Shown here one piece after another: positions 41,969 through 50,922 of a stretch of DNA of 64,000 nucleotides. The DNA comes from Cytobacillus gottheilii. GTDB lineage: Bacteria; Bacillota; Bacilli; Bacillales; Cytobacillaceae. The translations under genes and the position numbers were made by a program. The stretch is taken from positions 3,802,545-3,866,544 of the forward strand of contig NZ_LT800494.1 in the NCBI RefSeq assembly GCF_900166665.1, written 5' to 3'. Every line of letters starts with the position of its first letter. Position 1 is the first letter of the stretch. The notes beneath the pieces were generated by a model. That model had not been told where the DNA came from and did no database searches. It was given only the letters and a program-made list of their open reading frames with translations.

Positions 41969-42520
41969 TTATCTATTTTTTCCTCTGTTTTTTATAATTA
42001 AGTTAACAACAGCCATGATTCCCATTACTGCAGCTACTGTAACCCATATATAGAGATTACTTCCTTCATGTTCTCTTGTTAAATCGACTTCTTTCGTCGG
42101 AGGCTGTCCATCACCCAGTATGGTTATATCCTCTTGCAGAGAAGTCATTTTATTGGTGCGATCACAAATGCTACTTGCTAGACTTTTTTCACCGAACAAA
42201 GTAGATTCACTAGCATATACCAAGTATTCTGTTCCCTCTTTAAAAATAAATCCGCAATCGCCCCCACCTTGCCCTGTGGTAATAATAATCTGCGATTCAT
42301 CTGCACCCTTCCAGATGTTCCTTACTTCAAAAAGAACGGACTTTGATGCATTTCGCTTTTCTCTTATATCCAAAGCCGTCCCACTGAATACTGCGTCTGA
42401 ACGTTCTACTTCTTCCTTAACACTTGGTAATTCCGCGCATGAACAAGCACTTACGATTGAAGGAAAAGAGTTAATGACTAAAAGACTAAAGAAAAAAAAG
42501 AACGTTATTACTTTTTTCAT
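41969..42520 (-). CDS. Secreted/anchored TIMP-like protein with C-terminal membrane helix
   Basis: 183 residues from the ATG at 42520, preceded by GAGGTGA; the earlier GTG lies in that site. A signal peptide (about 1-24) ends just before C-S-C, the start expected of tissue-inhibitor-of-metalloproteinase or netrin-like folds. Further cysteines (C-G-F, C-D-R) would pair with it. A C-terminal helix (about 155-175) followed by basic residues anchors it to the membrane. Function unknown; extracytoplasmic in any case. Confidence 0.78.
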   Translation of the reverse strand: MKKVITFFFFFSLLVINSFPSIVSACSCAELPSVKEEVERSDAVFSGTALDIREKRNASKSVLFEVRNIWKGADESQIIITTGQGGGDCGFIFKEGTEYLVYASESTLFGEKSLASSICDRTNKMTSLQEDITILGDGQPPTKEVDLTREHEGSNLYIWVTVAAVMGIMAVVNLIIKNRGKNR

Positions 42521-42548
42521 TTTAATCACCTCATCTTAATTGTAAGCA

Positions 42549-42575
42549 GTAAAAAGATCACCATTAGGTGATCTT
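42549..42575 (-). terminator. Terminator of katE
   Basis: AAGATCACC and GGTGATCTT pair perfectly with a 4-nt loop, followed on the minus strand by TTTTTAC. Confidence 0.8.
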
Positions 42576-42654
42576 CTAGTCTAATGTATTTGTAAGTACA
42601 GTATAACAGTATGATATTTCCCAAACCATTTCCTTATGCTTTAATACTAGATCT

Positions 42655-44712
42655 CTATCGCCGATCCCAAAAACGCCTAACTGTAATCGCCGAAACAAAC
42701 TCATCTTCAAAATCTTGATTTTCGTCAGCAAACACGACACCATCTAAATTATTGTATTCAGAAGGCTGAATATAAGACTGTCCCGTTGTCGCCACACCAA
42801 TTGGCTTATAATATTTATATATTCCGTTTATAAAATCTAAAGTATTAATATCAAAGGATGTTTGATTATCACTTTCCCCGCCAACTATATACAGAGAGTC
42901 ATATAGCGTATGGTGGGTAGAAACAAAGATTTGATCCACTTTTAGAACTGCACCATCAGCTCCTGTTACTGTGCCAAGCTTTTCACTAATCAAAACAACG
43001 AAAACTCCATTTTGATTAAGAGTTTCAAGCGTATTTTTTACTTCTTCCCCGTCAAAGCCATTGGCAATGATGACACCCACTTTTAATGTATAAGGATAAT
43101 GCGGTGTATTCTCCTGGCTAAGTGCAGGCGAAGCCAAGGTAACCGGAACATTCTCTCCCTCTGGAGGATTTGCGCCAATATTTTCGGCAATCTTTGTCGC
43201 CATTTCCTTATCGACGTTCACATACATATCAACAACCTGCTGGCGAACAGACTCATCCTTCACTTTCGCAAGCTCAAAACTGAATGCCTCTATGATATGC
43301 TGCTTTTCAACGCTTGACATGCTATTCCAGAATAGGCGTGCATGAGAGAAGAAATCCTTGAAAGTATCACTGCTCGCTTTGACCTTTCTTCCTTCCACCT
43401 GTTCCGGATAATGAACGAACCCGCCTTCCTCTGGCGGAGTTGGCCCGGGTGTGTTATTGGCGATAGAGTTTCTAAAATAGTTTACTTGATCGACATCAAT
43501 ACGATATCTGTTGAAACTGTCTCGCTGATTGTTATGGAATGGACAGATAGATTTATTGATTGGCAGATCAGGATAATTCGATCCGCCAAGTCTGTGCTGC
43601 TGGGTTATTTTATAAGTAAAGGTCCTTCCCTGCAAAATGGGATCATTGCTAAAATTGATGCCTGGAACTAGATTCGTCACATCAAAAGCAACCTGTTCTG
43701 TTTCGGCGAAAAAATTATCAACATTTCGATTCAAAGTCATCTTCCCGATTTTTTCAACAGGAATGATCTCCTCAGGCCAAACCTTGGTAGGATCAATTAC
43801 ATCGAAATCAAACTTAAACTCATCTTCCTCGGCAATCATCTGCACACCAAGTTCATAAACAGGATAAGCACCACGCTCAATCGCTTCACTCAGATCGCGT
43901 CTATGATAATCCGGATCTACTCCGCCAATAATCAGGGACTCTTCATTAAGGAGCGAGTGCACACCAAGCATAGGCTTCCAATGAAAGCGGACAAAGTGCG
44001 AATTCCCCTCTTCATTCACAAAACGGAAAATATTAATCCCAAACCCTTCCATCATCCGCCAGCTTCTAGGGACTGCCCGATCAGACATCGCCCACATCAC
44101 AAAATGAGCCGATTCCTGATTATTGGCGACAAAATCCCAGAAGTTATCATGTGCGGCAGAAGCTGTTGGCATATCATTATGCGGTTCTGGTTTCAGAGCA
44201 TGCTGTGAATCCACAAACTTAAACGCATCATGTATCACAAAAATCGGAAACTGCAGGCCCAGCAAATCATAATTTCCTTCATCTGTATAAAATTTCACAG
44301 CAAACCCGCGTATATCCCGTGCTGTATCCATAGAGCCTTTGCCGCCCTGCACAGTAGAAAACCGCACAAACACAGGCGTCTTAAGCCCTTCCTCCTGTAG
44401 GAATCCAGCTCTAGTATAATTTTTCATCGATTTATAAGCTTCAAATTCACCATGCACACCAAATCCTCGAGCATGTACGACTCTCTCTGGAATTCGTTCC
44501 GTATCAAAATGCATTTGCTTTTGAAAAAAATGAAAATCCTCCATTAGCACAGGACCGCGATCTCCCGCTTTTAAGGTGTTTTCATTATTGGCAACCTTTA
44601 AACCTTCATTTGTTGTAATCGGATTGTCAGCATTTTTAATTCGATATGAATCCAACTGTTCATCTTTCTTATTTTGCTCATCTCTATTATTATTTTCCGG
44701 TGGTTTCTCCAT
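42655..44712 (-). CDS. katE: Large-subunit catalase, KatE type
   Basis: 685 residues, clade 2 catalase; breaks down hydrogen peroxide. The core has V-V-H-A-R-G-F-G-V-H-G (catalytic His near 80), R-F-S-T-V and the heme-ligand Tyr in R-T-F-T-Y. The last 150 residues form the flavodoxin/GATase-like domain found only in large catalases (V-G-V-I-I-A-N-G-F-D-G). B. subtilis KatE has nearly the same length and is a general stress protein. No clear SigB promoter was found upstream. Confidence 0.95.
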   Translation of the reverse strand: MEKPPENNNRDEQNKKDEQLDSYRIKNADNPITTNEGLKVANNENTLKAGDRGPVLMEDFHFFQKQMHFDTERIPERVVHARGFGVHGEFEAYKSMKNYTRAGFLQEEGLKTPVFVRFSTVQGGKGSMDTARDIRGFAVKFYTDEGNYDLLGLQFPIFVIHDAFKFVDSQHALKPEPHNDMPTASAAHDNFWDFVANNQESAHFVMWAMSDRAVPRSWRMMEGFGINIFRFVNEEGNSHFVRFHWKPMLGVHSLLNEESLIIGGVDPDYHRRDLSEAIERGAYPVYELGVQMIAEEDEFKFDFDVIDPTKVWPEEIIPVEKIGKMTLNRNVDNFFAETEQVAFDVTNLVPGINFSNDPILQGRTFTYKITQQHRLGGSNYPDLPINKSICPFHNNQRDSFNRYRIDVDQVNYFRNSIANNTPGPTPPEEGGFVHYPEQVEGRKVKASSDTFKDFFSHARLFWNSMSSVEKQHIIEAFSFELAKVKDESVRQQVVDMYVNVDKEMATKIAENIGANPPEGENVPVTLASPALSQENTPHYPYTLKVGVIIANGFDGEEVKNTLETLNQNGVFVVLISEKLGTVTGADGAVLKVDQIFVSTHHTLYDSLYIVGGESDNQTSFDINTLDFINGIYKYYKPIGVATTGQSYIQPSEYNNLDGVVFADENQDFEDEFVSAITVRRFWDRR

Positions 44713-44804
44713 GTTCTCACCTGCTTTTGGAGTTTAGGGGGTAACCCATTAATATATATGCGGGGGTATGGGGGTTATTACTTGTAGGATGAATAGTTAG
44801 CATA

Positions 44805-44834
44805 CAAAAACCCCTCAACTTGTATATTGAGGGT
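44805..44834 (-). terminator. Terminator of the gene at 44857
   Basis: CCCTCAA and TTGAGGG pair around 8 nt; the minus strand then continues with GTTTTTG. Confidence 0.65.
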
Positions 44835-44856
44835 ATTGTTCATCATATAAAAATAA

Positions 44857-45516
44857 TCAGAGTCTCCTCATGTTCTCACCAGATTTAATGACTATACTTA
44901 CACCCGAGGAAGTACCACTGTCAACATGATTTTCTATTTCCGTTACATCGATCTCAGTATAAACCTTCTCTACTTTTCTTTCATGTCCTGCTAATTTCAC
45001 CGTATGAGGACCTGAAATATTTAGGAGCGATTCCATTTTAATATCATCTTCGAAGTAGAAACTGTCATTAAATTCGAGAGTAAACTGAACATCATGGCTG
45101 CTGTAATTTTCAAAAGGCAGATCACATTCTCCTCTTAAGGTAGATTCCCCTATCATTTCGAAGCGGCAATTGCTCCACTCGTGATCATAAGAAACAGCAT
45201 ATATACCGTCTGCAAATGTCTGTTGATACGCATTGGCGAGCATTGATGGAGCAAATATAGCAATCAATATAGCCAGCAAGACCATGCGCCCTTGATACTT
45301 AGTTATCGATCTGACAAGAAGAAAGAAACTAGCAAATAATAAGATGAGTGAAAGTATACCAATAATCTGAAAACCATTAGCAGATCGTATAGGAATATTA
45401 AAGATTTCAAGCAGTGTTTCACCATATGGTCTTTCGTGTGGATAAGGGAAATTTAAGGCCATTGATACAACAAAAGGAATAAAAGCTAGATAGAGCAATT
45501 TTTTGTTTTTTATCAT
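44857..45516 (-). CDS. Membrane-anchored hypothetical protein
   Basis: 219 residues from an ATG preceded by GGATGTG; a start seven codons earlier is possible. Three hydrophobic helices (about 6-25, 48-68, 76-93) are followed by a soluble region of about 120 residues with two cysteines and beta-rich pattern, likely outside the cell. No family recognised. Confidence 0.65.
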   Translation of the reverse strand: MIKNKKLLYLAFIPFVVSMALNFPYPHERPYGETLLEIFNIPIRSANGFQIIGILSLILLFASFFLLVRSITKYQGRMVLLAILIAIFAPSMLANAYQQTFADGIYAVSYDHEWSNCRFEMIGESTLRGECDLPFENYSSHDVQFTLEFNDSFYFEDDIKMESLLNISGPHTVKLAGHERKVEKVYTEIDVTEIENHVDSGTSSGVSIVIKSGENMRRL

Positions 45517-45733
45517 AAGAAACACATCCATTTCCATTATGATCTCTACTACCTATATACGAGCTTGAATTGGTTTTATTCTCACTTCTTAGTGAATTAT
45601 TTAATTTAATTTAGAATATCAGGAATAATACAAGCCGCATTTAAAACAACCAATCCCCTCATATAATTAGAAATTATTTACATATATACTTAATTATTTA
45701 ATAATAGAATAAAAGAATCTTAGGGGTGAGGAA

Positions 45734-47017
45734 ATGCGAGAAGCTTTGCATGTAATTGATAACGAACTTGTTAATTTGCCTTATTCTGCAACAACTGATG
45801 AGGTAGCCAATTTAAAAAAGCTTGCAAAAAAAGAGATATATCAGTGTCCTTACTGTCAAGCAAAGTTGATAGTCAAACACGGTGAAGAGAGAGGTCTTTA
45901 CTTTTCCCATCAACATTCCGAAGCATGTGAAGAATCAAGAATAATTGATAGGGCAGAAAAAAGATATATAAAGCAAATTGAAAGGGAATCTAAGCTTCAT
46001 ACAGTATTAGTTGACATCATTTTGGATGAGTTAGAAATAAAGAGCAAGATCAATAAGGAAATGTACGTCAGTTTGGGATATAGAGAAAAAAACGATTGGA
46101 AAGAGTATCCTGATATTTATGTGAAGTTACCTATGAAGGAATTAGCTATATCCATCATAACAAATGTAAATCCAACAGATGATAGTAAATTAGCTCAACA
46201 AATTAAAAAGAGGCATGAATATTTTCTAAATAAAGGTGTTGAGCCTGTTTGGTTTATAGAGAAAAAAGAACAAGCCATCGAAAAAGAGAAGAACAGCATT
46301 ATTTTATGGGATGCTGAACTCTCCATTGCTTCCAAAACAAAAGAAGATACAAAGTGGGACATCCTTATTTCAAATGAAATAGATGATGAAGACTTTTTTA
46401 ATTACTTCAATTACCCAACAACATTTACCCATGATGTAGATGTTAAAAGTTTATACTATATATTTAATACCGACGAAAAAATAGTAGTAAGAGTCCAACG
46501 TTTTCTAAAAGACCGTATTATGAAACCATTTCGTGCTTTCTTACTAAATGAAGGCTATGAAATTCCATTCGCTGATGCTTTAGCGATTGAGGATGGATTT
46601 ATGCTCAGTAATTCTGAAATAGAAGAAGAATACAGAAAAGTTTTTCAGGATAAAATTAATCAAAAAAGAGATGAAAAGGCCGAACAGCAACGTCATGAAG
46701 AGGAAACGAGAAAGAAAAGGTTGGAACAAGAAGAAAAAGAGAGAAAAAGAAATACAGAGGAACGAGAAATGATACTAAATAATCTTCTTCAACAGAACGC
46801 AATAGACAAAATAAGGATTGAGCTAACTTATAATGAATTAAAACGTTTGCTAAAAGAAAAAATTAGTTTAACCCAAAAGGAACAAATGGAACTTTGGACT
46901 AAGTTTATGCCAAAGATCGGATTAAAGAATTCCAATATAGTCTGGGAAATTGTTTTAAATAATAACTGTAAGAATTTTAGTGATTTAAAGGTTCATTTAG
47001 AAAAAATGTTACTTTAG
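45734..47017 (+). CDS. CoiA-like protein with zinc finger and degenerate nuclease domain
   Basis: 427 residues. The N-terminus matches the CoiA zinc module: C38-P-Y-C41 and, after K-H-G-E-E-R-G-L-Y-F-S-H, H61 and C65. A nuclease-like domain follows (about 85-175) with Y-P-D-I-Y-V, but the catalytic E-x-Q/K strand of CoiA is replaced by I-S-I-I-T, so it may be inactive. Residues about 305-350 form a highly charged coiled coil (E/K/R-rich). The gene is alone, after GGTGAGG, in AT-rich DNA. CoiA itself acts in transformation recombination; here the role is unknown. Confidence 0.72.
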   Translation: MREALHVIDNELVNLPYSATTDEVANLKKLAKKEIYQCPYCQAKLIVKHGEERGLYFSHQHSEACEESRIIDRAEKRYIKQIERESKLHTVLVDIILDELEIKSKINKEMYVSLGYREKNDWKEYPDIYVKLPMKELAISIITNVNPTDDSKLAQQIKKRHEYFLNKGVEPVWFIEKKEQAIEKEKNSIILWDAELSIASKTKEDTKWDILISNEIDDEDFFNYFNYPTTFTHDVDVKSLYYIFNTDEKIVVRVQRFLKDRIMKPFRAFLLNEGYEIPFADALAIEDGFMLSNSEIEEEYRKVFQDKINQKRDEKAEQQRHEEETRKKRLEQEEKERKRNTEEREMILNNLLQQNAIDKIRIELTYNELKRLLKEKISLTQKEQMELWTKFMPKIGLKNSNIVWEIVLNNNCKNFSDLKVHLEKMLL

Positions 47018-47044
47018 TTTATTATCATATAACCATCTAATGAA

Positions 47045-47087
47045 AATTGGCTGGGAAAATGTGAAAATCAGTTCAAACCAGCCAATT
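47045..47087 (+). terminator. Hairpin after the CoiA-like gene
   Basis: AATTGGCTGG and CCAGCCAATT pair perfectly around a 23-nt loop. No T-run follows, so it may be a weak terminator or an RNA-stabilising stem. Confidence 0.45.
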
Positions 47088-47150
47088 AACCATTACTTGT
47101 AAGTTTTTTAAACTCAACATCATTAGGCTAAAACATGGATGAATACTCTT

Positions 47151-48137
47151 TTAATGTTCTCTTGCCCCGTCAGCATTCTTCGCCTCAAACTCATCCAGCA
47201 AAGCTCGCACTTCATCCGTTGACTTCGTACTCATCAGCTGATTCCGCAGCTCACTTGCCCCTCTGAACCCTTTTACATATATCTTAAAAAAGCGAGGAAG
47301 AGGCTTGTATGGACGCTGTTCTTCTGCGGAATGTTTATCATGAAGATCCAGATGCAATCTTAAAAGATCCAGCAATTCCTTGCTGCTATGCTCTCTTTTC
47401 TCTTTTTCGAAAGCAAATGGATTGCTGAAAATACCACGGCCGATCATTACTCCATCGACACCATATTGCTCAACAAGTTCCATGCCCATTTGTCGGTCAA
47501 GAATATCTCCATTGATTGTTAAAAGTGTGTCTGGAGCGATTTCATCCCGAAGTTTCTTAATTTCGGGTATCAGTTCCCAATGAGCAGGCACTTTGCTCAT
47601 TTCATCTCTTGTACGCAGATGGATGGAAAGATTCGCGATTTCTTGTTTCAGAATGTGTGTCAGCCAATCGCGCCATTCATCGACCTCTGTAAAACCAAGT
47701 CTTGTTTTCACACTTACAGGCAGTCCCCCTGCTTTCGCTGCTTCAATAATATCCGCAGCAACTTCAGGACGGCATATCAGACCGCTTCCCTTCCCATTAT
47801 CAGCCACATTCGGAACAGGACAGCCCATATTAATATCAATCCCCTTAAACCCCTGCTTCGCCATACCAATACTCATCTGACGAAAATACTCAGGTTTATC
47901 TCCCCAAATATGAGCGACAATCGGCTGCTCGTCCTCTGTAAAAGTCAAACGCCCGCGCACACTTGCATTCCCCTCAGGGTGGCAATAACTCTCCGTATTA
48001 GCAAACTCCGTAAAGAATACATCCGGTCTGGCTGCTTCACTTACAACATGGCGGAACACAACATCTGTTACATCCTCCATTGGTGCCAGAATAAAAAATG
48101 GACGTGGCAGATCACGCCAAAAATTATCTATCATCAT
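47151..48137 (-). CDS. tRNA-dihydrouridine synthase family protein
   Basis: 328 residues from the ATG at 48137 (AAAGGA upstream; a TTG earlier is less likely). Flavin enzyme that reduces uridine in tRNA. The TIM barrel shows A-P-M-E-D-V-T-D near the start, N-M-G-C-P with the catalytic Cys, and the V-K-T-R-L-G and M-I-G-R-G motifs. It resembles the B. subtilis YfjN paralogue rather than DusB-type DusA-like enzymes (recalled). Confidence 0.9.
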   Translation of the reverse strand: MMIDNFWRDLPRPFFILAPMEDVTDVVFRHVVSEAARPDVFFTEFANTESYCHPEGNASVRGRLTFTEDEQPIVAHIWGDKPEYFRQMSIGMAKQGFKGIDINMGCPVPNVADNGKGSGLICRPEVAADIIEAAKAGGLPVSVKTRLGFTEVDEWRDWLTHILKQEIANLSIHLRTRDEMSKVPAHWELIPEIKKLRDEIAPDTLLTINGDILDRQMGMELVEQYGVDGVMIGRGIFSNPFAFEKEKREHSSKELLDLLRLHLDLHDKHSAEEQRPYKPLPRFFKIYVKGFRGASELRNQLMSTKSTDEVRALLDEFEAKNADGAREH

Positions 48138-48259
48138 AAAAATCCTTTCGTTCAAAAAATATAAAGATTATAAAAGTAAAATATATATAGAACACCTTAA
48201 TTTTTTTGCATCAATATATAAAGTACAATGAAAAGCCAAACAAAACAAGGTATGTGTTC

Positions 48260-48293
48260 ATGGAAAAGACCCGGAAGGAATCTTCCAGGTCTT
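48260..48293 (-). terminator. Terminator of the NhaC/PqqB-like operon
   Basis: AAGACC-GGAAG and CTTCC-GGTCTT pair with one bulge base around GAAT; TTTTCC follows on the minus strand. It lies 89 nt past the PqqB-like stop. Confidence 0.7.
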
Positions 48294-48381
48294 AGATTAT
48301 CTAGTATTGATATTAAGTTTAGGGGTTACATACCTGTTTTTCTATATTTACTGCAGGAGATTCTGGAATATCACCATGCTG

Positions 48382-49248
48382 TTAAATCCTAATTTCCATC
48401 TCTTCGTCCGCAATAAAAAATCCTCTTGCTTCGATTTGCTTTCTTAGCAAGCCATCTTCATTTAATACAGGGTTTGAATGGTTAAGATGAGTAAAATAAA
48501 TATCCGTCTCCCCTGCTAAATCTTCGAGCAGCTCCATCGTCTCTGTTATAAGCGGATGTGGGATCTGCCGATAATCGCGACCAATGTTTGCTATTTCCTC
48601 TTTAGAATAAAACGTACCATCAAGAAAACAAATATCCGCCTCTTTGGCCGCTTCGTGAATATCAATATCCCATTCATTCCAGCGATCAATATCAGGAATA
48701 AACAGTACCTTTTTATTCGGACCAATAATCCAAAAAGCAAAAGTCTCAGAAAACTCATTCCGATGCGGAACAAGTACTGGAGTTACCGTCACTTCTGAAG
48801 AAACATGAACAGGCTGTCTGTCTTTTAGTTCTTGAACAGCGATGTTTTCAAGCACAGTTAACTGGCTCCATGGTGCATGATTTTCAAGCAGCTTTTTCAT
48901 CTTCGCTCCTGCCATTACTGGCAATTGGCGGGAGTTAACCGCTTCTTTTCCTAGGAACATTAAGCCTGGATAGTGACCAATATGGGCATGCGATAGAAAA
49001 ATACTGCTCATCAGCTGTGATTCCAGCCCATATCTCATTTGCAAGCGTGCCATTTGTTCCCGCAGATCAGGAGTAGCCTCAATCAGATGCCATTTTTTCT
49101 CCTCTGGTAAAATAATGGCCAAGGATGCAGCCGTTCTTTTAAACTTCGAGTCCTTTAATGCCCTCTTACAATTTTCACAGAAACAATTCGCTTGTGGCAA
49201 ACCGCCATCTTGTGCAGTTCCAGCCACACTTAATAGTACCTCACCCAC
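48382..49248 (-). CDS. PqqB-like metallo-beta-lactamase fold hydrolase
   Basis: 288 residues. The N-terminal zinc loop has C-x-C-x2-C (A-N-C-F-C-E-N-C near 21-27) as in PqqB, and the metal motif reads S-H-A-H-I-G-H, with Gly in place of the usual Asp. A later H-x-N-H-S-N-P and D-G-T-F-Y block complete the family pattern. No other PQQ genes are in the window. The GTG start overlaps the NhaC stop by one base (TAGTG), so it is translationally coupled to a sodium/proton antiporter. Confidence 0.85.
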   Translation of the reverse strand: MGEVLLSVAGTAQDGGLPQANCFCENCKRALKDSKFKRTAASLAIILPEEKKWHLIEATPDLREQMARLQMRYGLESQLMSSIFLSHAHIGHYPGLMFLGKEAVNSRQLPVMAGAKMKKLLENHAPWSQLTVLENIAVQELKDRQPVHVSSEVTVTPVLVPHRNEFSETFAFWIIGPNKKVLFIPDIDRWNEWDIDIHEAAKEADICFLDGTFYSKEEIANIGRDYRQIPHPLITETMELLEDLAGETDIYFTHLNHSNPVLNEDGLLRKQIEARGFFIADEEMEIRI

Positions 49249-50669
49249 TATACAACTTCCCTTTCTTCATGTGCCAGTTCCATCTCTTGGCTATAATTCT
49301 TTTTCGCAATCGTCCACCCTGTGAAGCCAAACAGCAGATTTACTAGCGGAACAAGATAAATAAAGAACGCGTAAGGGATAAACTCCCACGCACTGACTCC
49401 CAAAATGCCGGATGCAAAAACGGCAGGAACACTCCATGGAATCAAATTAATTCCAACAGTCCCCATTGACTCTACTGTTCTCGAAAGATTTTTCGTATCA
49501 ATGTTCATATCTTTATACTTTTGCACAAACGTTCTCGCGGGAAGTATGATCGCCAAAAACTGTGCACCGCTTGCTAATGCAACAATAAATGTTGATAACA
49601 GTGTAGAACTGATCAGCGCTCCAGCACTTTTCACTTTTTCCATCATTTTACTTGTTAATACTTCAAATGTACCTGTTTCTTCTAAAATGCCGCCGAGAGC
49701 AGTAGCAATCATTAGCATCCCAACTGTTCCAAGCATGGAAGATAGTCCGCCGCGATTTAATAATGAATCAATCTCGCCGATATCGGTTGTTATTTTAAAA
49801 CCGCTCGTCATAAATTGAACGATTGAACTTACTGAAGTTCCTTGAACCACAACAGCTATTACTGCACCTAATAAGCCGACACCCATTAACGCAGGCAATG
49901 CCGGAACACGCTTTAGCATCAAAAAGATCGTTATAATGGGCAGCAGCAATAATAAAGGATGAATCATAAAAGCATTCTCTAAACCAGACATGATTGTATT
50001 GATGGTTTCAGATCCCATGCTTGTGCTGTTGGCCGACTCCAAACTGCCAAATACCCAAAACAAAATAAGCGATATTAAAAATGCAGGTATCGTATCCCAA
50101 AGCATGTGTTTAATATGACTGAATAAATCTGTATCAACCAATGCCGCAGCAACATTGGTTGTATCTGATAAAGGAGAAAGCTTATCCCCTAAATATGCAC
50201 CTGATATAACGGCACCCGCTACTAGAGCCGGCGGAAATCCTAACCCCTCACCAATTGCCATAAATGCTAATCCAACCGTTGCGATCGATGTAAAGGAAGT
50301 TCCCAGAGTAATTGAAACAATCCCCGTAATAAGAGCCACAACCGGAACAAACCAGGTCGGATTTATTAAAGAAATTCCGTAATAAATCATGGTCGGAATC
50401 ACTCCACTTGCAATCCAGGACCCAATAATTGTGCCGATGACCAATAAAATAAACACAGCTGGCAGAGCCCTTGTTACTCCATTCACCATCATCTGCTGCA
50501 CCTGATTCCAGTTCCATCCGCAGCTAACCGCAACAGCAGAAGCTAAAATAACCCCAATGATTAAAGGAAAGTTCATTCCTGCATCCCATATAAAAACGGA
50601 ACAAGCAGCAGCTATGATTAATCCTAATAAAGGAATAATCGATTTCCACATTGTAAGATTCTCTTTCAC
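49248..50669 (-). CDS. NhaC-family Na+/H+ antiporter
   Basis: About 473 residues, eleven to thirteen membrane helices. The motif G-D-K-L-S-P-L-S-D-T-T-N marks the NhaC family, which exchanges Na+ for H+; relatives such as MleN also move organic acids. A GTG at 50669 has GGGGG just upstream, while a TTG 15 bp before it would start inside that region. Coupled to the downstream PqqB-like gene. Confidence 0.9.
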   Translation of the reverse strand: MKENLTMWKSIIPLLGLIIAAACSVFIWDAGMNFPLIIGVILASAVAVSCGWNWNQVQQMMVNGVTRALPAVFILLVIGTIIGSWIASGVIPTMIYYGISLINPTWFVPVVALITGIVSITLGTSFTSIATVGLAFMAIGEGLGFPPALVAGAVISGAYLGDKLSPLSDTTNVAAALVDTDLFSHIKHMLWDTIPAFLISLILFWVFGSLESANSTSMGSETINTIMSGLENAFMIHPLLLLLPIITIFLMLKRVPALPALMGVGLLGAVIAVVVQGTSVSSIVQFMTSGFKITTDIGEIDSLLNRGGLSSMLGTVGMLMIATALGGILEETGTFEVLTSKMMEKVKSAGALISSTLLSTFIVALASGAQFLAIILPARTFVQKYKDMNIDTKNLSRTVESMGTVGINLIPWSVPAVFASGILGVSAWEFIPYAFFIYLVPLVNLLFGFTGWTIAKKNYSQEMELAHEEREVV

Positions 50670-50840
50670 CTTTTCCCCCGCCAATCATCTGAAATCTACT
50701 ATTATATACGTTAATAGTTTTTTAAAGTCTTTATCACTTTAAAGCTTTTACGCTTTTAAGTGATTGATTGTGATAATCATAAGTTATTTTATTTCGTTAG
50801 TCAAATGAATATGGTTTAGAACCGCTAAACTTTTACTCAC

Positions 50841-50873
50841 ACAAAAAAGGACCAATCATAAGATTGATCCTTA
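50841..50873 (-). terminator. Terminator of the second NhaC gene
   Basis: AAGGA-CAATC and GATTG-TCCTT pair with one mismatch around ATAA, followed on the minus strand by TTTTTTG. Confidence 0.75.
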
Positions 50874-50922
50874 AACTATTCTGCTATCTGCTGCAAAATT
50901 TTTTAAAATAAATCGTAATAAT

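Noticed and set aside
42120..42539. 139-codon plus-strand frame
   Set aside because: Shadow of the TIMP-like gene on the other strand; the minus frame has signal peptide, cysteines and ribosome site.
44713..44800. SigB-type promoter for katE
   Set aside because: GTTTAG and GGGTAT exist but on the wrong strand and 24 bp apart instead of 12-15.
47580..48164. 194-codon plus-strand frame
   Set aside because: Antisense to the dihydrouridine synthase, whose family motifs prove the minus frame.
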